Source: Xylanibacter caecicola
Lineage (GTDB): Bacteria > Bacteroidota > Bacteroidia > Bacteroidales > Bacteroidaceae
DNA: 64,000 nucleotides
Assembly: GCF_013166515.1 (NCBI RefSeq)
Contig: NZ_JABKKJ010000011.1
Span: 1 to 64,000, forward strand
Reading direction: 5' to 3'
A program made the translations under genes and the position numbers. Position 1 is the first letter of the stretch. Each line of letters begins with the position of its first letter. Below, in pieces: positions 22,714 to 32,678 of this stretch. The notes beneath the pieces were generated by a model. The model worked only from the letters and a program-made list of their open reading frames with translations. It was not told the DNA's origin and made no database searches.

Positions 22714-25143
22714 TTATAAATCCCAATCGTCCAATGGAGTATTCTCATCCGTTTCCGGAGCATTTTCATCTTCAACAACATTTGATTCATTTTCAGTCAC
22801 AACATCGGTTGTATCGGTACTTACAGTGTCGTTGCGCACCGGTACATAGCTTGCGCACGAGTACATGCCATACTTTATATCGGTATCATCCGGCGTACGG
22901 AATTTGCCATGATATTTTGCAAATGCGGCGTCGCTCATAACTGCCTGTATGAAGTTTCCGCATATAGGCAGGGCTGTGCGGCTTCCTTGTCCCAAGGCTC
23001 CCGTACGGAAGTGTATGCTCCTGTATTCTCCGCCAACCCATGCTCCTGCCACAAGGTTTGGACTTACACACATGAACCATGCGTCAGAATGATTGTTTGT
23101 TGTTCCGGTCTTTCCTCCAAAGTCGGTATCAGGGGCAGAGCCGATGTACGACCACAGGCTTTGCGACGTACCGCCCGGTTCGCGCATGCCGCCCATGAGC
23201 AGTTGCTGCATGAAGAAGGCGCTTTTGTATGGTATGGCTTGCTTTTCTTCACGTTGCGCCTTGTATATCTCTTTTCCGTCTTTGTCTATTATTCTTGTTA
23301 CAAGTACGGGTGATACATGTTTTCCATTGTTGGCTATCGTACAATAGGCATTTACCATTTCAAGCAGATTGACATCTGATGCTCCTAATGCAAGTGACGG
23401 AGCTTCGTCCAATGGGCTTTTTATTCCCATTTCATGGGCTGTATTGATGATATTCTTTATTCCCATTTCCTGACCAAGGCGTACAGCCACGGAGTTGATA
23501 CTCCTTGCGAATGCACTGCGTAACGGAATGGAGTCGCCGGAGAAACGTCCGTTGGCATTGGTTGGCGTCCATATTGTTGTCTCTCCTTTTTTCTTGTCGT
23601 AAACCTCCATGCGTATATATTCATCCCGACGTTTGTCGCACGGTGTAAGTCCTTGGTTCATTGCCTCGGTATAGACAAAAAGCTTGAACGTAGATCCTGG
23701 CTGTCTCATTGCCGTTACCTTGTCATATTTCCATGACTTGAAGTCAAGGTCGCCAACCCATGCTTTCACTTCGCCTGTCTGTGGCTCCATTGCGAGGAAT
23801 GAGCAATGCATGAAGTGCACCATGTAGCGTATGGAGTCCATTGTGCTCATTTCTTTCTCAATGACTCCATTTTCGTAGTCGAACAGTTTCACCGTGTGCG
23901 GTTTGTTCATGTAATATTTTATGGAGTCTTCATTGCCATCGTATTTCAGTTGCAATGCCTTATATACAGGTTGCCGTTTTGCTATGTTCTCGATGAAGTT
24001 GGGAATGACCTGTCCTTTCTCGTCGCGCCATGGATCCTGTCCGCTCCAATGATTGTTGAAGTTACGTTGCACCTGCTTCATCTGCTTTATTGCTGCTTCT
24101 TCAGCATATTTCTGCATGCGTGTGTCAATGGTTGTATATATTTTCAGACCGCTTGTGTATAGGTCGTATCCGTTATCGTTGCACCAGTCTTTAAGTTCGT
24201 CTGCAACAGCCTCGCGGAAGTATTGTGCCTGCCCGTCGTAGTTGCTTTCTATACTGAAGTTCAGTTTTATGGGTATTTGTATTATTGAGTCGTACTCGGC
24301 TCGTGTGAGATCATTATGCTTAAGCATGTTGTGCAATACGACATTGCGGCGTTTCAGACTGTTTTTCGGATTGGAGATAGGGTTATATGCAGTTGTTGCT
24401 TTCAACATTCCCACCAATACGGCAGCCTGTTCCGCTGTCATTTCTGCCGGTGTAATGCCGAAATATGTCTTGCACGCAGTTTTTATTCCGTAGGCATTGG
24501 AACTGAAGTCTACGGTGTTGGCGTACATTGTAATGATGTCTTTCTTGTCATATATAAGTTCCAGCTTTGTTGCGATAATCCATTCCTTGCTCTTCATTAT
24601 CAGCATTCTCACACCGGGGATGTGTCCCAACAGTCCTGTGGAGTATTGTGTCCTGACGCGGAACATGTTTTTTGCAAGCTGTTGTGTGATAGTTGAGGCA
24701 CCACGTGCATCGTGGTGTACTATCATGTCCTTTACTGCAGCAAACAATCCTGTTATGTCTATGCCGAAATGACTGTAGAAACGTTCGTCTTCAGTGTCAA
24801 TGAGGGTTTTCCAAAATATGGGGTTTACATCTTCATATTTTACCGGTGTACGGTTCTGATTGAAATATTTTCCGATGAGAACTCCGTCGGAACTGTATAT
24901 TTCTGACGCTTCATTGGTCTGTGGATTTTTAATCTGTGAGAAGCCGGGGGACTTTCCGAACAGCCAAAGAAAGTTTATGTCCACCATTACAAGATAAATG
25001 ATAAGCGATATTATCAGTGAACATATGACTATTATTGTTTTTGTGTACCATGCGCGACCTTTGTACAGATTTTTGTACCATGACCATAGACCGGCAATTT
25101 TTCTGCGGCATAGTTCTGCTGCCACCTTTACTTTCTCAAACAT
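22714..25143 (-). CDS. mrcA: Bifunctional penicillin-binding protein 1A
   Basis: This 809-residue class A PBP polymerises glycan strands and cross-links peptides at the cytoplasmic membrane. A cytoplasmic N-terminus and one TM helix (about 33-55) precede the GT51 transglycosylase domain (EDERFYSHFGID, about 115-126; GASTITQQLAKN, about 147-158). The transpeptidase domain has SxxK in QPGSTFK (about 482-488), SxN in SINS and KTGTT (about 678-682). The C-terminus is acidic and disordered (ENESNVVEDENAPETDENT). Length and motifs are complete. It lies 63 nt downstream of miaA, with a possible promoter of its own. Confidence 0.95.
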   Translation of the reverse strand: MFEKVKVAAELCRRKIAGLWSWYKNLYKGRAWYTKTIIVICSLIISLIIYLVMVDINFLWLFGKSPGFSQIKNPQTNEASEIYSSDGVLIGKYFNQNRTPVKYEDVNPIFWKTLIDTEDERFYSHFGIDITGLFAAVKDMIVHHDARGASTITQQLAKNMFRVRTQYSTGLLGHIPGVRMLIMKSKEWIIATKLELIYDKKDIITMYANTVDFSSNAYGIKTACKTYFGITPAEMTAEQAAVLVGMLKATTAYNPISNPKNSLKRRNVVLHNMLKHNDLTRAEYDSIIQIPIKLNFSIESNYDGQAQYFREAVADELKDWCNDNGYDLYTSGLKIYTTIDTRMQKYAEEAAIKQMKQVQRNFNNHWSGQDPWRDEKGQVIPNFIENIAKRQPVYKALQLKYDGNEDSIKYYMNKPHTVKLFDYENGVIEKEMSTMDSIRYMVHFMHCSFLAMEPQTGEVKAWVGDLDFKSWKYDKVTAMRQPGSTFKLFVYTEAMNQGLTPCDKRRDEYIRMEVYDKKKGETTIWTPTNANGRFSGDSIPLRSAFARSINSVAVRLGQEMGIKNIINTAHEMGIKSPLDEAPSLALGASDVNLLEMVNAYCTIANNGKHVSPVLVTRIIDKDGKEIYKAQREEKQAIPYKSAFFMQQLLMGGMREPGGTSQSLWSYIGSAPDTDFGGKTGTTNNHSDAWFMCVSPNLVAGAWVGGEYRSIHFRTGALGQGSRTALPICGNFIQAVMSDAAFAKYHGKFRTPDDTDIKYGMYSCASYVPVRNDTVSTDTTDVVTENESNVVEDENAPETDENTPLDDWDL

Positions 25144-25185
25144 AATGTATGATATTGTTTTATGTTTCTTTGAATAATAGATTTA

Positions 25186-25193
25186 CAAAAGTA
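25186..25193 (-). promoter_or_regulatory. Possible -7 box for the PBP1A gene
   Basis: TACTTTTG on the minus strand matches TAnnTTTG, 42 nt upstream of the PBP1A start and inside the 63-nt gap after miaA. No exact TTTG is found at the expected -33 spacing, so this is weak. Confidence 0.35.
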
Positions 25194-25206
25194 ATAAAAA
25201 ACTTAT

Positions 25207-26115
25207 CTATTGTAACTTACTTTCAATATAATTTATGATTTCTTCAAAGTTATCGGGATGAAACCATGCTGTTTTTTCATCTCTTTTGAACCATGTAAGC
25301 TGTTTCCTGCAATACCTGCGTGTATTGCATTGTATCCTGAATACGGCTTCATCGAGCTTACAGTTACCTGCAAAAAACTCGAACAGTTCTTTATAACCAA
25401 CTGTATTAAGCGAGTTTAGTCCTTTCATGGCATACACTTTTTGTGCCTCGTCCACCAATCCGCTGTTTATCATTTCAACAACACGTCTGTTGATACGGTC
25501 ATAAAGTTCGTCTCGCTCACGGTTAAGTCCTATCTTTATTATATTAAAAGGTCTTTTCTTTATTTTGTTCTTTCTGAATGAAGTATATGTCTTTCCGGTC
25601 ATGTGGCATATTTCGAGTGCATGGATAACACGTTTGGGATTGTTTTTATCCACTATATCGTAATATTCCGGATCCAATATCTCAAGTTCATGGCATAAAG
25701 CGTCAAGTCCCTCTCGCTCATATCGTTCTTTCATTGTATTGCGTGTGACATCATCAACGGTAGGAATATCGTCTATACCATAGCATACGGCATCTATGTA
25801 CATCATGCTCCCGCCTGTCATTAGTGCTATGCCGTTGTGGTTGTCCGATGCGAAATGTTCACTTAGACATTTCATTACATCCATTTCAAACATGGCTGCA
25901 CTATAATAATCGTGTATGCTGAGCGTTCCGACAAAGAAGTGTCTAATCTTTTTCAGTTGGTCCTCCGTTGGTGCAGAGGTACCTATAGGCAGTTCCCTGA
26001 ACAACTGTCTTGAATCAGCGTTTATGATAAATGTGTTGAAGTGTCTGGCTATATTGATGGAAAGCTCTGTCTTTCCGACTCCAGTGGGACCTGATATTAC
26101 GATAAGATTGTTCAT
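25207..26115 (-). CDS. miaA: tRNA dimethylallyltransferase MiaA
   Basis: This protein of about 302 residues transfers a dimethylallyl group to N6 of A37 in tRNAs reading UNN codons. The P-loop GPTGVGKTE is at 8-16, and [13 protein letters not shown] is at about 33-45. The SGGS-like [11 protein letters not shown] block and the C-terminal RNA-binding part ([17 protein letters not shown], about 265-281) are also present. The start at 26115 (MNNLIVISG) puts the P-loop at the usual position; the longer frame would read through the terminator hairpin upstream of it. The gene follows lpxA behind that hairpin. Confidence 0.93.
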   Translation of the reverse strand: MNNLIVISGPTGVGKTELSINIARHFNTFIINADSRQLFRELPIGTSAPTEDQLKKIRHFFVGTLSIHDYYSAAMFEMDVMKCLSEHFASDNHNGIALMTGGSMMYIDAVCYGIDDIPTVDDVTRNTMKERYEREGLDALCHELEILDPEYYDIVDKNNPKRVIHALEICHMTGKTYTSFRKNKIKKRPFNIIKIGLNRERDELYDRINRRVVEMINSGLVDEAQKVYAMKGLNSLNTVGYKELFEFFAGNCKLDEAVFRIQCNTRRYCRKQLTWFKRDEKTAWFHPDNFEEIINYIESKLQ

Positions 26116-26151
26116 GTTGTTCTTGTCTTTTGTCGTCTGAGGGGTAAAAGT

Positions 26152-26193
26152 TAGTGCTTGGTGTTTCTTTTTGTTGAAACGCACCAAGCACTA
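26152..26193 (-). terminator. Hairpin between lpxA and miaA
   Basis: A perfect 12-bp stem (TAGTGCTTGGTG / CACCAAGCACTA, 26152-26163 and 26182-26193) has an 18-nt loop. On the minus strand it is followed by AACTTTTACC, a weak U-tract. It may end or attenuate the lpx transcript before miaA. Confidence 0.6.
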
Positions 26194-26219
26194 AATATCA
26201 TTATTGTAATGTATGGTTC

Positions 26220-26990
26220 TTATCTAATGATGCCTCGTTGAGAAGACGTGATAAAATCTATTATGTAGTCAATTTCCTTGCATTTCGGCAGTTTCTCCTG
26301 TATCTCCTTTATAGCCTCCGACTTAAGTCCTTTTGAATATATCAGGCGATATGCGTTGTGTATATTTTCTATTGTATCGTTGCTGAAACCTCTGCGACGC
26401 AGACCTACAAGGTTTAGACCGAAGTATCTTGCCGGTTCTTTGCCTACAATAATATAAGGTGGTATGTCCTGACTGAATTTGCAACCTCCTTGTATCATCA
26501 CATAGCTGCCTATGTGACAGAACTGGTGACAAAGTACATTGGCACTGATAACTGCGCAATCGTCAACAATAACCTCACCTGCAAACTTTGTCGAGTTGCC
26601 TATGATTGTTTGGTTGCCGATAATGCAGTCGTGTGCAATATGTACACATTCCATGAGAAGATTGTTGCTTCCCACCTTTGTTGTTCCGCGAGATGCCGTT
26701 CCACGTGATATTGTCACGTTTTCACGTATGCTGTTGTTGTCACCGATTTCACATGTAGTATGCTCGCCTTTAAACTTTAAATCCTGTGGTTTGGTGCTTA
26801 TGCTTGCACCAGGAAATATTTCGTTGTTGTTTCCTATTCGTGCGCCCACATGAACTGTCACGCTATTCTGGAAAGTATTGTTGTCACCAATAACCGTATC
26901 CTTGTCAATAAAACAGAAAGGACCGATAATATTGTTGTCCCCAAGTTTTGCCTCCGGATGAACGTATGCTAATGGACTTATCTGATTCAT
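26220..26990 (-). CDS. lpxA: UDP-N-acetylglucosamine acyltransferase LpxA
   Basis: This 256-residue trimeric left-handed beta-helix enzyme catalyses the first step of lipid A synthesis, acylating UDP-GlcNAc at O3 with hydroxyacyl-ACP. Hexapeptide repeats run from about 8 to 185 (IGPFCFIDKDTVIGDNN, IGNNNEIFPGASI). The catalytic His lies in VHIAHDCIIGN (about 112-122), and the C-terminal helical domain is present. It follows lpxC/fabZ by 33 nt, giving the order lpxD, lpxC/fabZ, lpxA typical of Bacteroidetes. Confidence 0.95.
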   Translation of the reverse strand: MNQISPLAYVHPEAKLGDNNIIGPFCFIDKDTVIGDNNTFQNSVTVHVGARIGNNNEIFPGASISTKPQDLKFKGEHTTCEIGDNNSIRENVTISRGTASRGTTKVGSNNLLMECVHIAHDCIIGNQTIIGNSTKFAGEVIVDDCAVISANVLCHQFCHIGSYVMIQGGCKFSQDIPPYIIVGKEPARYFGLNLVGLRRRGFSNDTIENIHNAYRLIYSKGLKSEAIKEIQEKLPKCKEIDYIIDFITSSQRGIIR

Positions 26991-27023
26991 AATGGTTATA
27001 TAATGATTAAAGCAATTTTGCTG

Positions 27024-28409
27024 TTATTTGTTTTTTACAATCTGTGCGGTGAATGTTGCTTCCGATACCACTTTATCTCCTACAAATACATATCCTTTCA
27101 TTGATGATACACCGTGGCGTACCGGGGCAAGCAAATCTACTTTGAATATCAGTGTATCGCCAGGAACAACTTTGTGCCTGAATTTTACATCGTCTATCTT
27201 CATGAAATAAGTAGACCAGCGCTCAGGTTCCTCCAATGTGTTCAGTACCAACAGACCGCCACATTGTGCCATCGCTTCTATTTGCAATACACCGGGCATT
27301 ACAGGTTCTTGAGGGAAATGCCCTACGAAATAAGGCTCATTGCTCGTTACATTCTTTACACCAACAATGCTGCTTGCTCCAATTTCAATAACTTTGTCCA
27401 CCAATTGCATGGGATATCGGTGGGGGAGAAGTTCCCGAATGCGGTTAACATCCATTATCGGTGTGTCGCAACAATTATATATAGGAGCCTGTATCTCATG
27501 TTTGCGTATCTCTTTTCTCATGAGACGTGCAAATTTGTTATTTATAGTGTGTCCCGGTCGTGTGGCTATGATACGTCCTTTTATAGGTTTGCCTATTAGA
27601 GCCATATCGCCAATGAGGTCAAGAAGCTTATGACGTGTACACTCATTCTCCCATACCAATGGCTTATGTTGGATATATCCTAATTTTGTAGCATCCATGT
27701 GAGGCACCTCAAGCAGATCAGCCAGTTGGTCAAGACGTTCCTGGGTGGTTTGGCGTTCGTATATAACGATAGCATTGTCCATGTCTCCTCCCTTTATAAG
27801 GTTGGCGTTCAGCAACGGTTCTATATCACGTACAAATACAAATGTGCGTGCCGGTGCTATTTCTGTAGGAAATTCTTCAATTTTATCGAGTGTGGCAAAC
27901 TGGCTGTTGATAAACTTGGACTGGAACGAGCACATCACAGTCAAGCTGAATTCTTCATCCGGAAGAATTGTTATACACGAACCGGTCTCTTCATCCTTAA
28001 CTTCAATCTTGTGACGTATCACATAGAAATCTTTGGGAGAGTTTAGTTCTTCTATTCCAATTTCATTTATTTTTTCAATATATGGTGCAGCCGAACCGTC
28101 CAAAATAGGAAATTCCGGTCCGTTTACCTGTATAAGACAGTTGTCTATACCTAATGCGTAAAGGGCTGCGAGCCCGTGCTCTACGGTCGAAACTCTTATA
28201 TCTCCTTTTCCAAGAACGGTTCCACGTTGTGTATCAATTACGTTTTCAGCTATGGCATCGATTACAGGTTGTCCCTCAATGTCTATTCTTTGGATTTTAT
28301 ATCCGGTGTTTTCCTTTGCGGGATTGAATGTGACGGTAAGGCTTAATCCTGTATGAAGTCCTTTTCCACAAAGGGCAAAACTACCTTTTAGTGTATTTTG
28401 CTTTAGCAT
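27024..28409 (-). CDS. lpxC/fabZ: Bifunctional LpxC deacetylase / FabZ dehydratase fusion
   Basis: This 461-residue protein has an N-terminal LpxC (about 1-300) and a C-terminal FabZ (about 310-461). LpxC zinc ligands appear in VSTVEHGLAAL, and in RHKLLDLIGD (His and Asp). The GHTINNKFARLMRK block carries the catalytic His. FabZ shows LPHRYPMQLVDKV and the active-site block GHFPQEPVMPGVLQIEAMAQ. LpxC commits UDP-acyl-GlcNAc to lipid A by deacetylation. FabZ dehydrates beta-hydroxyacyl-ACP, so the fusion joins enzymes competing for the same hydroxyacyl pool. This fusion is standard in Bacteroidetes. It is 12 nt after lpxD. Confidence 0.96.
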   Translation of the reverse strand: MLKQNTLKGSFALCGKGLHTGLSLTVTFNPAKENTGYKIQRIDIEGQPVIDAIAENVIDTQRGTVLGKGDIRVSTVEHGLAALYALGIDNCLIQVNGPEFPILDGSAAPYIEKINEIGIEELNSPKDFYVIRHKIEVKDEETGSCITILPDEEFSLTVMCSFQSKFINSQFATLDKIEEFPTEIAPARTFVFVRDIEPLLNANLIKGGDMDNAIVIYERQTTQERLDQLADLLEVPHMDATKLGYIQHKPLVWENECTRHKLLDLIGDMALIGKPIKGRIIATRPGHTINNKFARLMRKEIRKHEIQAPIYNCCDTPIMDVNRIRELLPHRYPMQLVDKVIEIGASSIVGVKNVTSNEPYFVGHFPQEPVMPGVLQIEAMAQCGGLLVLNTLEEPERWSTYFMKIDDVKFRHKVVPGDTLIFKVDLLAPVRHGVSSMKGYVFVGDKVVSEATFTAQIVKNK

Positions 28410-28421
28410 GCTTTCGTTATT

Positions 28422-29462
28422 TTATTGTTTATGCAATTCTTTTAATTGTTCCACTTCTTTCTGAAGGGCATTGATTTGTCTGTATAAGTCAGGAAGTTTG
28501 CGGAATATTGCCTGTGACTTGAAATACTGTTTGGGTTCCATAGGGGGAGTGCCTATAAGCGTCTGGTTATCTTTCAAACTCCCGGGAACACCGGATTGTG
28601 CTCCAAGAAACACTTTGTCACCTATACTGCTGTGACCGGCTATGCCTACTTGTCCGCCAAACATGCACCATGCACCTACCTTTGAGCTTCCAGCCACACC
28701 TACTTGGGCAGACATAACTGTGTTTTCACCGATGTCTGTGTTGTGGGCAATCTGTACAAGATTGTCAAGTTTTACACCCTTTCTCAGATAAGTGCTTCCC
28801 ATTGTTGAACGGTCAACACATGTATTTGCACCGATTTCAACATTGTCTTCAATTGTTACAATACCTATTTGTGGTATCTTATCATAACCTTCCGTATTAG
28901 GGGCAAAGCCAAAACCGTCGGCACCTATTACAGAGCCAGAATGTATTGTAACATTATTCCCAATGCGGCAATTATGATATATTGTTACATTGGGATATAT
29001 ATTGCAGTTGCAGCCCAACTTGGTGTTGTCTTCTATCGTTGCATGAGGATGTATTCTACACCCGTCGCCTATTTCAACGTTGTCTCCGATGTAGGCAAAT
29101 GCACCTATATAACAATCTTTTCCGATATTCGCTGTTGACGAAACAAAAGCCAGAGAATCAATACCTGTTTTCTTTGGTTTCATCGACTCATACAGTTGTA
29201 GCAACTTGGCAATGGCTTCGTATGCACTTTTTACACGTATAAGCGTGGCGCTTACAGGTCTGTCAAGTTTCACACTCTCGTCTATAAGTACAATGCTGGA
29301 TTTTGTTTCGTAAATAAAATGTGTGTATTTAGGATTGGATAAGAAAGAAATGGCTCCCGGCTTGCTCTCTTCTATTTTGGCAAAAGTATTTACCGAAGCA
29401 TTCTCATTACCCTCTATACTGCCTTGAACAAACTCTGAAATTTGTTTCGCTGTGAATTCCAT
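28422..29462 (-). CDS. lpxD: UDP-3-O-acylglucosamine N-acyltransferase LpxD
   Basis: This 346-residue protein is the third enzyme of lipid A synthesis, adding the N-linked hydroxyacyl chain. The N-terminal uridine-binding domain (about 1-95) is followed by a hexapeptide beta-helix ([19 protein letters not shown] and later). The helix includes [10 protein letters not shown] and the catalytic His block [15 protein letters not shown]-terminal coiled helix ([15 protein letters not shown]) closes it. The start at 29462 ([11 protein letters not shown]) is the family's normal N-terminus; the upstream ATG would overlap a probable -7 box. Confidence 0.95.
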   Translation of the reverse strand: MEFTAKQISEFVQGSIEGNENASVNTFAKIEESKPGAISFLSNPKYTHFIYETKSSIVLIDESVKLDRPVSATLIRVKSAYEAIAKLLQLYESMKPKKTGIDSLAFVSSTANIGKDCYIGAFAYIGDNVEIGDGCRIHPHATIEDNTKLGCNCNIYPNVTIYHNCRIGNNVTIHSGSVIGADGFGFAPNTEGYDKIPQIGIVTIEDNVEIGANTCVDRSTMGSTYLRKGVKLDNLVQIAHNTDIGENTVMSAQVGVAGSSKVGAWCMFGGQVGIAGHSSIGDKVFLGAQSGVPGSLKDNQTLIGTPPMEPKQYFKSQAIFRKLPDLYRQINALQKEVEQLKELHKQ

Positions 29463-29489
29463 ATATACAAAATATCTTAATTTATTTTG

Positions 29490-29497
29490 CAAATATA
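29490..29497 (-). promoter_or_regulatory. Possible -7 box for the lpx genes
   Basis: TATATTTG on the minus strand lies 28 nt upstream of the lpxD start in the 46-nt gap after the HD hydrolase gene. No exact TTTG occurs at 18-23 nt spacing. It may allow lpx expression separate from the upstream run. Confidence 0.4.
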
Positions 29498-29508
29498 ACA
29501 ATTTTTAT

Positions 29509-30729
29509 TTAGAAGCGCTTATAACAAAGGTAATATTTGCGATTTTTTTTGGAAAGCAATACAATGTCGAGTATGTCCGAAGCTTCGGATATATCCTTGA
29601 TTGTACCGTCTTTGTACAGTATGGATATGTGGTCGTCATTAAAATCATACATATCTTTCTGTATGAAATCAATGCTCATGAAATAGCATGTTTCTTCTTT
29701 TGTTATATTGTATCTGTCCGATAAACTTTTCCGTATGTTTTCAATATATTCTTCATCAAATGGTTTATCGCTTACTTCTACCTTGAACAAATTACGGTTT
29801 ATTATGTCTGATGCCAGTATGGAGAGAATATTGTCATTGTTTTCCGTCCATTCTTTAAGTGCGCTCCAAATGTCAGTGTCGTCCAAAAGTGTATAGTAAT
29901 ACAAAGCTTTGCTGTCACATTTGAACAACTCGGCGTTGACATCGTTTGACAGGAAATATTTCAAGCATGGTGGAGCAAATACTTCATGTCCGTTTCTTAC
30001 AAGTCCTTTAGCCCTGTTCAGAACGTTCAGCAACATCTTTTCACTTGCAACGGTTGTTTTGTGCAAGTAAACCTGCCAATACATAAGACGCCTTGATATA
30101 AGATAGTTTTCTATGGAATATATCCCTTTATAGTCTACAACAAGTCTGTCGTTGGCAACATTAAGCATTTTTATTATCCTTGCACTGCCTATGTTTCCTT
30201 CTGTCAGACCGGTAAAGAAACAGTCACGTCTGAGATAGTCCAGCCTGTCCATATCCAGTTGGCTGCTTATCAACTGATGAAGAAATCTTTTTGGATATTC
30301 GTTCTTGAATATTTTCAGTGCAAGCGTCAGTGCACCTTTCATCTCCCTGTTCATCTGCTCCATCATAATCAGTGAGATGTCTTCGTGACTGATACCGTTT
30401 ATCAGTGTGTTTTCCAACACATGCGAGAAAGGTCCGTGACCGATGTCGTGCATCAATATAGCTGCCTCGACGGCTTCCGCCTCGCTGTCGAATATGAATA
30501 CCCCTTTATTGGTAAGCGAATTTATCGCTTCACTCATGAGATGGAATGAGCCGATGGAGTGTAAAAAACGAGCATGTTGGGCCGACGGGTATACTATCGA
30601 CGTCAGACCCAACTGTTTAATGCGAGTAAGTCTTTGCATCCACGGGTGCTTGATGATGTCAAGCAGTGGACCGCGCGGAATTTTTATGAATCCGAAAACC
30701 GGGTCGTTTATTATTTTTTCGTCATTCAT
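29509..30729 (-). CDS. HD-domain phosphohydrolase
   Basis: This 406-residue protein has an N-terminal HD domain. Metal-binding blocks are [16 protein letters not shown] (about 48-63), [13 protein letters not shown] (about 91-103, the HD pair) and [12 protein letters not shown] (about 154-165). This pattern is shared with dGTPase/SAMHD1-type triphosphohydrolases and the deoxyguanosinetriphosphatase-related YwfO group. The C-terminal half is helical and family-specific. The substrate is not known; a nucleotide is likely. It starts inside the pyrF stop (4-nt overlap) and precedes lpxD, a neighbourhood conserved in Bacteroidetes. Confidence 0.85.
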   Translation of the reverse strand: MNDEKIINDPVFGFIKIPRGPLLDIIKHPWMQRLTRIKQLGLTSIVYPSAQHARFLHSIGSFHLMSEAINSLTNKGVFIFDSEAEAVEAAILMHDIGHGPFSHVLENTLINGISHEDISLIMMEQMNREMKGALTLALKIFKNEYPKRFLHQLISSQLDMDRLDYLRRDCFFTGLTEGNIGSARIIKMLNVANDRLVVDYKGIYSIENYLISRRLMYWQVYLHKTTVASEKMLLNVLNRAKGLVRNGHEVFAPPCLKYFLSNDVNAELFKCDSKALYYYTLLDDTDIWSALKEWTENNDNILSILASDIINRNLFKVEVSDKPFDEEYIENIRKSLSDRYNITKEETCYFMSIDFIQKDMYDFNDDHISILYKDGTIKDISEASDILDIVLLSKKNRKYYLCYKRF

Positions 30730-31550
30730 TTAATCTTTTCCAGTTCAACAGCCATTTCTTCCTGCAGTTCTTTTGCCTTTGTGGCAGCTGTTTCTGCAAA
30801 ATCCTTACCGTTGCTTGCATATATTATTCCGCGGCTGCTGTTTACCAAAAGTCCGCATTCATTGTTCATTCCATACTTGCAAACCTCTTGCAGGCTCCCT
30901 CCTTGGGCGCCGACTCCTGGAACAAGAAGAAAATGATGGGGGACATGGGTGCGTATATTTTCAAACATACTACCTTGAGTTGCACCTACCACATACATCA
31001 TATTATCTTCGTTTCCCCATTCCTGTGACTTTTCAAGAACTTTTTCAAACAAGCGTTTCCCGTTCTTGTCTTCGGTCATTTGAAAGTCATTAGAACCTTT
31101 ATTGCTTGTCAGTGCGAGCAGTATAACCCATTTGTCCTCATACTCAAGAAACGGCTTGACGCTGTCTTCACCCATATACGGGGCAACGGTAAGCGCGTCT
31201 ATGTCATATTCCTCAAAGAACGTGCGTGCATACATCTTTGAAGTATTTCCAATGTCTCCGCGCTTTGCATCAGCGATGATGAAATGTTCCGGATATTCTT
31301 TTTTCAGATATTCAACTGTTTGTTCAAAAGCAATAAGCCCCTTCACACCGAGACTTTCGTAAAAAGCCAGATTGGGTTTGTAAGCAACACAATAAGGAGC
31401 CGTGGCGTCTATTATGGCTTTGTTGAAGTCGAATATGGGATTTTCCGACTCTTTTAGGTGTTCTGGTATTTTCTTTATGTCCGTATCAAGACCTACACAA
31501 AGAAAACTTTTCTTTGCAAATATCTGTTTTATTAATTGTTCCTTGTTCAT
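30726..31550 (-). CDS. pyrF: Orotidine 5'-phosphate decarboxylase PyrF (long form)
   Basis: This 274-residue TIM-barrel enzyme makes UMP from OMP, the last step of pyrimidine synthesis. The catalytic block is [18 protein letters not shown] (about 91-108), with the Asp-Lys-Asp array. The substrate loop GVGAQGGS is near 216. The length fits the about 270-residue group found in actinobacteria, Bacteroidetes and myxobacteria rather than the 230-residue E. coli type. It lies 9 nt after prfA and overlaps the HD gene by 4 nt. Confidence 0.95.
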   Translation of the reverse strand: MNKEQLIKQIFAKKSFLCVGLDTDIKKIPEHLKESENPIFDFNKAIIDATAPYCVAYKPNLAFYESLGVKGLIAFEQTVEYLKKEYPEHFIIADAKRGDIGNTSKMYARTFFEEYDIDALTVAPYMGEDSVKPFLEYEDKWVILLALTSNKGSNDFQMTEDKNGKRLFEKVLEKSQEWGNEDNMMYVVGATQGSMFENIRTHVPHHFLLVPGVGAQGGSLQEVCKYGMNNECGLLVNSSRGIIYASNGKDFAETAATKAKELQEEMAVELEKIK

Positions 31551-31559
31551 GTCTTTTGT

Positions 31560-32672
31560 TTATAATTCGTTCTCTTTCATCTTTTCTGCGTTCTCGGCAA
31601 CGGTAAGTGCATCTATCATTTCCTGTATATTGCCGGAAAGAAATCCGGTAAGATCGTGTGTCGTAAATCCGATGCGATGGTCGGTGACGCGTCCTTGTGG
31701 GAAATTATATGTACGTATCTTGGCAGAGCGGTCGCCTGTGGATACAAGGCTTTTTCTGCGGTTTGCTATATCGTCCACATACTTCTGATGTTCTCTGTCA
31801 TATATAAATGTACGTAGGCGTGATAATGCACGTTCCTTATTCTTGGGCTGGTCACGTGTTTCCGTACATTCTATAAGGATCTCTTCCGTCTCTCCGGTGT
31901 TGGGATTTTTCCACGGATATCGTAGACGTACACCCGATTCCACTTTATTGACATTCTGTCCTCCAGCTCCTGAACTTCTGAATGTATCCCATTTGATGTC
32001 TCCTTCATTGATGTTAACCTCGAATTTATCTGCTTCAGGCAATACGGCAACAGTAGCAGCAGATGTGTGCATGCGTCCTTGTGTCTCTGTTGCAGGTACA
32101 CGCTGGACACGGTGGACTCCCGATTCGTATTTCAATGTGCCGTAGACATTGTCTCCACTTACGGCAAAATCAATCTCCTTAAAACCTCCTACAGCACCTT
32201 CACTCACGCTTGTAACACTGAGACTCCAGCCTTTGCTGTCACAATACTTCTTGTACATTTGGAATAAATCTCCTGCAAACAATGCCGCTTCATCACCGCC
32301 TGTCCCGGCTCGTACTTCCATTTGTACATTTTTTGCATCTTCCGGATCTTTCGGAACCAATGCAATCTTTATTTCTTCTTCAATTTTTGGCTGAAGGGCT
32401 TCATTGGTCTGAAGTTCCTCTCTTGCCATTTCTTTAAGGTCTGCATCGGTTTCATTTGCAATAATGTCCTTTGCCTCTTTTATGGAATTGATACACGCTA
32501 TATAACGTTTGCGTGCATCCATAATTCCTCCAAGTTCCTTGTATTCGCGTGTCAGTTTGACATATCGTTCCTGATCTGCGATTACATCGGGGTCTGTTAT
32601 AAGAGTGGAAACTTCTTCAAATCTCGATTCTAATCCTTCAAGTTTCTCAAGTATATTGTTTTGTTCAGCCAT
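31560..32672 (-). CDS. prfA: Peptide chain release factor 1
   Basis: This 370-residue class I release factor reads UAA and UAG. The codon-recognition PxT motif appears as VPATETQG (about 193-200). The peptidyl-hydrolysis GGQ is in SGAGGQNVNK (about 240-249). The order of N-terminal helical domain, PAT motif and GGQ domain is normal. It sits 6 nt downstream of purM in the housekeeping run. Confidence 0.97.
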   Translation of the reverse strand: MAEQNNILEKLEGLESRFEEVSTLITDPDVIADQERYVKLTREYKELGGIMDARKRYIACINSIKEAKDIIANETDADLKEMAREELQTNEALQPKIEEEIKIALVPKDPEDAKNVQMEVRAGTGGDEAALFAGDLFQMYKKYCDSKGWSLSVTSVSEGAVGGFKEIDFAVSGDNVYGTLKYESGVHRVQRVPATETQGRMHTSAATVAVLPEADKFEVNINEGDIKWDTFRSSGAGGQNVNKVESGVRLRYPWKNPNTGETEEILIECTETRDQPKNKERALSRLRTFIYDREHQKYVDDIANRRKSLVSTGDRSAKIRTYNFPQGRVTDHRIGFTTHDLTGFLSGNIQEMIDALTVAENAEKMKENEL

Positions 32673-32678
32673 ATATTA

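Noticed and set aside
27024-28409. LpxC-FabZ fusion as a novelty or a sequencing frameshift
   Set aside because: The fused gene is normal in Bacteroidetes and both domains are complete.
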